DNA from: Stigmatella aurantiaca DW4/3-1
GTDB taxonomy: Bacteria; Myxococcota; Myxococcia; Myxococcales; Myxococcaceae
NCBI RefSeq assembly: GCF_000165485.1
Contig: NC_014623.1
Location: 1,197,501 to 1,261,500 of the forward strand
Reading direction: 5' to 3'
DNA: 64,000 nt
This document shows, in pieces, positions 63,701 to 64,000 of the stretch. Under the pieces are notes generated by a model. That model made no database searches and had not been told where the DNA came from. It was given only the letters and a program-made list of their open reading frames with translations. The position numbers and the translations under genes were made by a program. Each line of letters starts with the position of its first letter. The stretch's first letter is position 1.

Positions 63701-64000
63701 TCAGGGCTTCTTGGCGGTGTCCGCCTCGGTGGCTTCCGCCATGCTCTGAAGCAGCAGCAAGGCGGTGCGTGCGCGCTGGGTGGTCTCGTGCTTGGCCTCG
63801 GGGTCCAGTTGCAGGGCCTTCTGGATATCGGTGAGCGCCTCGGCGACCTTGCCCTCGCGCAGGAGCAGCTCGCTGCGGCCGCCCAAGGCGTCCACGTTGG
63901 CGAGGTTGAGCTGGAGGGCCCGGTTGTACTCTTCCAGCCCTTCCTGGAAGCGCTCCGCCTGGACGTAGGCGGCAGCCAGATGGCAATGGAAGACACTGTC
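63701..64000 (-). CDS. TPR protein, 5' partial
   Basis: The frame is open through base 64000, so the protein starts outside the window. The visible C-terminal 99 residues hold tetratricopeptide repeats: HLAAAYVQAERFQEGLEEYN, NVDALGGRSELLLREGKVAEAL, with a tail TARTALLLLQSMAEATEADTAKKP-like. TPRs mediate protein contacts. No other domain is visible. Confidence 0.8.
   Translation of the reverse strand, partial: DSVFHCHLAAAYVQAERFQEGLEEYNRALQLNLANVDALGGRSELLLREGKVAEALTDIQKALQLDPEAKHETTQRARTALLLLQSMAEATEADTAKKP

Overview
This window is a GC-rich bacterial chromosome segment that reads as a myxobacterium, probably Cystobacterineae (Stigmatella or Cystobacter type). The evidence is a TolQ-TolR-TolR set resembling the AglRQS gliding motor, a Myxococcales-restricted DUF2378 gene, a fused Ser/Thr kinase-ATPase-histidine kinase, a second Ser/Thr kinase, MASE1 and PAS histidine kinases, and many lipoproteins. 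I see no rRNA, tRNA, CRISPR array or replication origin.

Layout. 1-5.8 kb: end of a PAS histidine kinase, a MshEN-domain protein with a lipoprotein, the aglRQS-like operon and a phosphoglycolate phosphatase. 6-16 kb: mostly housekeeping genes (hybrid histidine kinase, VTT membrane protein, LON-domain protein, nadE, outer-membrane protein, CNNM/CorC-type protein, FKBP, thioredoxin, HAD phosphatase). 16-20 kb: a His-rich TonB-dependent receptor with a Tat-type protein, divergent from a lipoprotein across a palindrome. 20-24 kb: a frameshifted metallophosphoesterase with a helical-repeat tail, an alpha/beta hydrolase and a quinone oxidoreductase. 24.9-30.3 kb: a run of minus-strand lipoproteins, four of which share an undescribed H-x-C-x-H domain, plus an EcsC protein. 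30.4-45.5 kb: the 1760-residue kinase fusion, LEA2 lipoprotein, secreted peptidase, NatAB-type ABC exporter, frameshifted DUF2378, DUF2804, a DUF6986 aldolase, and a Ser/Thr kinase coupled to a frameshifted lipoprotein.

45.5-47.5 kb is accessory DNA: a decayed IS5-type transposase and a second transposase fragment bracket an orphan gene that is less GC-rich than its neighbours. 47.6-52.9 kb is a uric-acid degradation cluster (FAD monooxygenase, allantoinase, allantoicase, OHCU decarboxylase, 5-hydroxyisourate hydrolase) joined by ATGA/GTGA overlaps. 53-57.3 kb holds a heparin-lyase-like lipoprotein, further lipoproteins and an M61-like peptidase. 57.4-59.1 kb encodes a PTP-type phytase and a subclass B1 metallo-beta-lactamase. 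A DarT-DarG DNA ADP-ribosylation toxin-antitoxin pair follows, set between two copies of the 5' end of the next gene, a GH63-type glycosidase. The window ends inside a TPR protein.

Five genes look broken by single-base gains or losses inside short G runs, in both directions. This may mean sequence errors rather than real pseudogenes. The most unusual features are the darTG insertion with its flanking repeat, the four-member H-x-C-x-H lipoprotein family, and the metal-uptake-like receptor locus.
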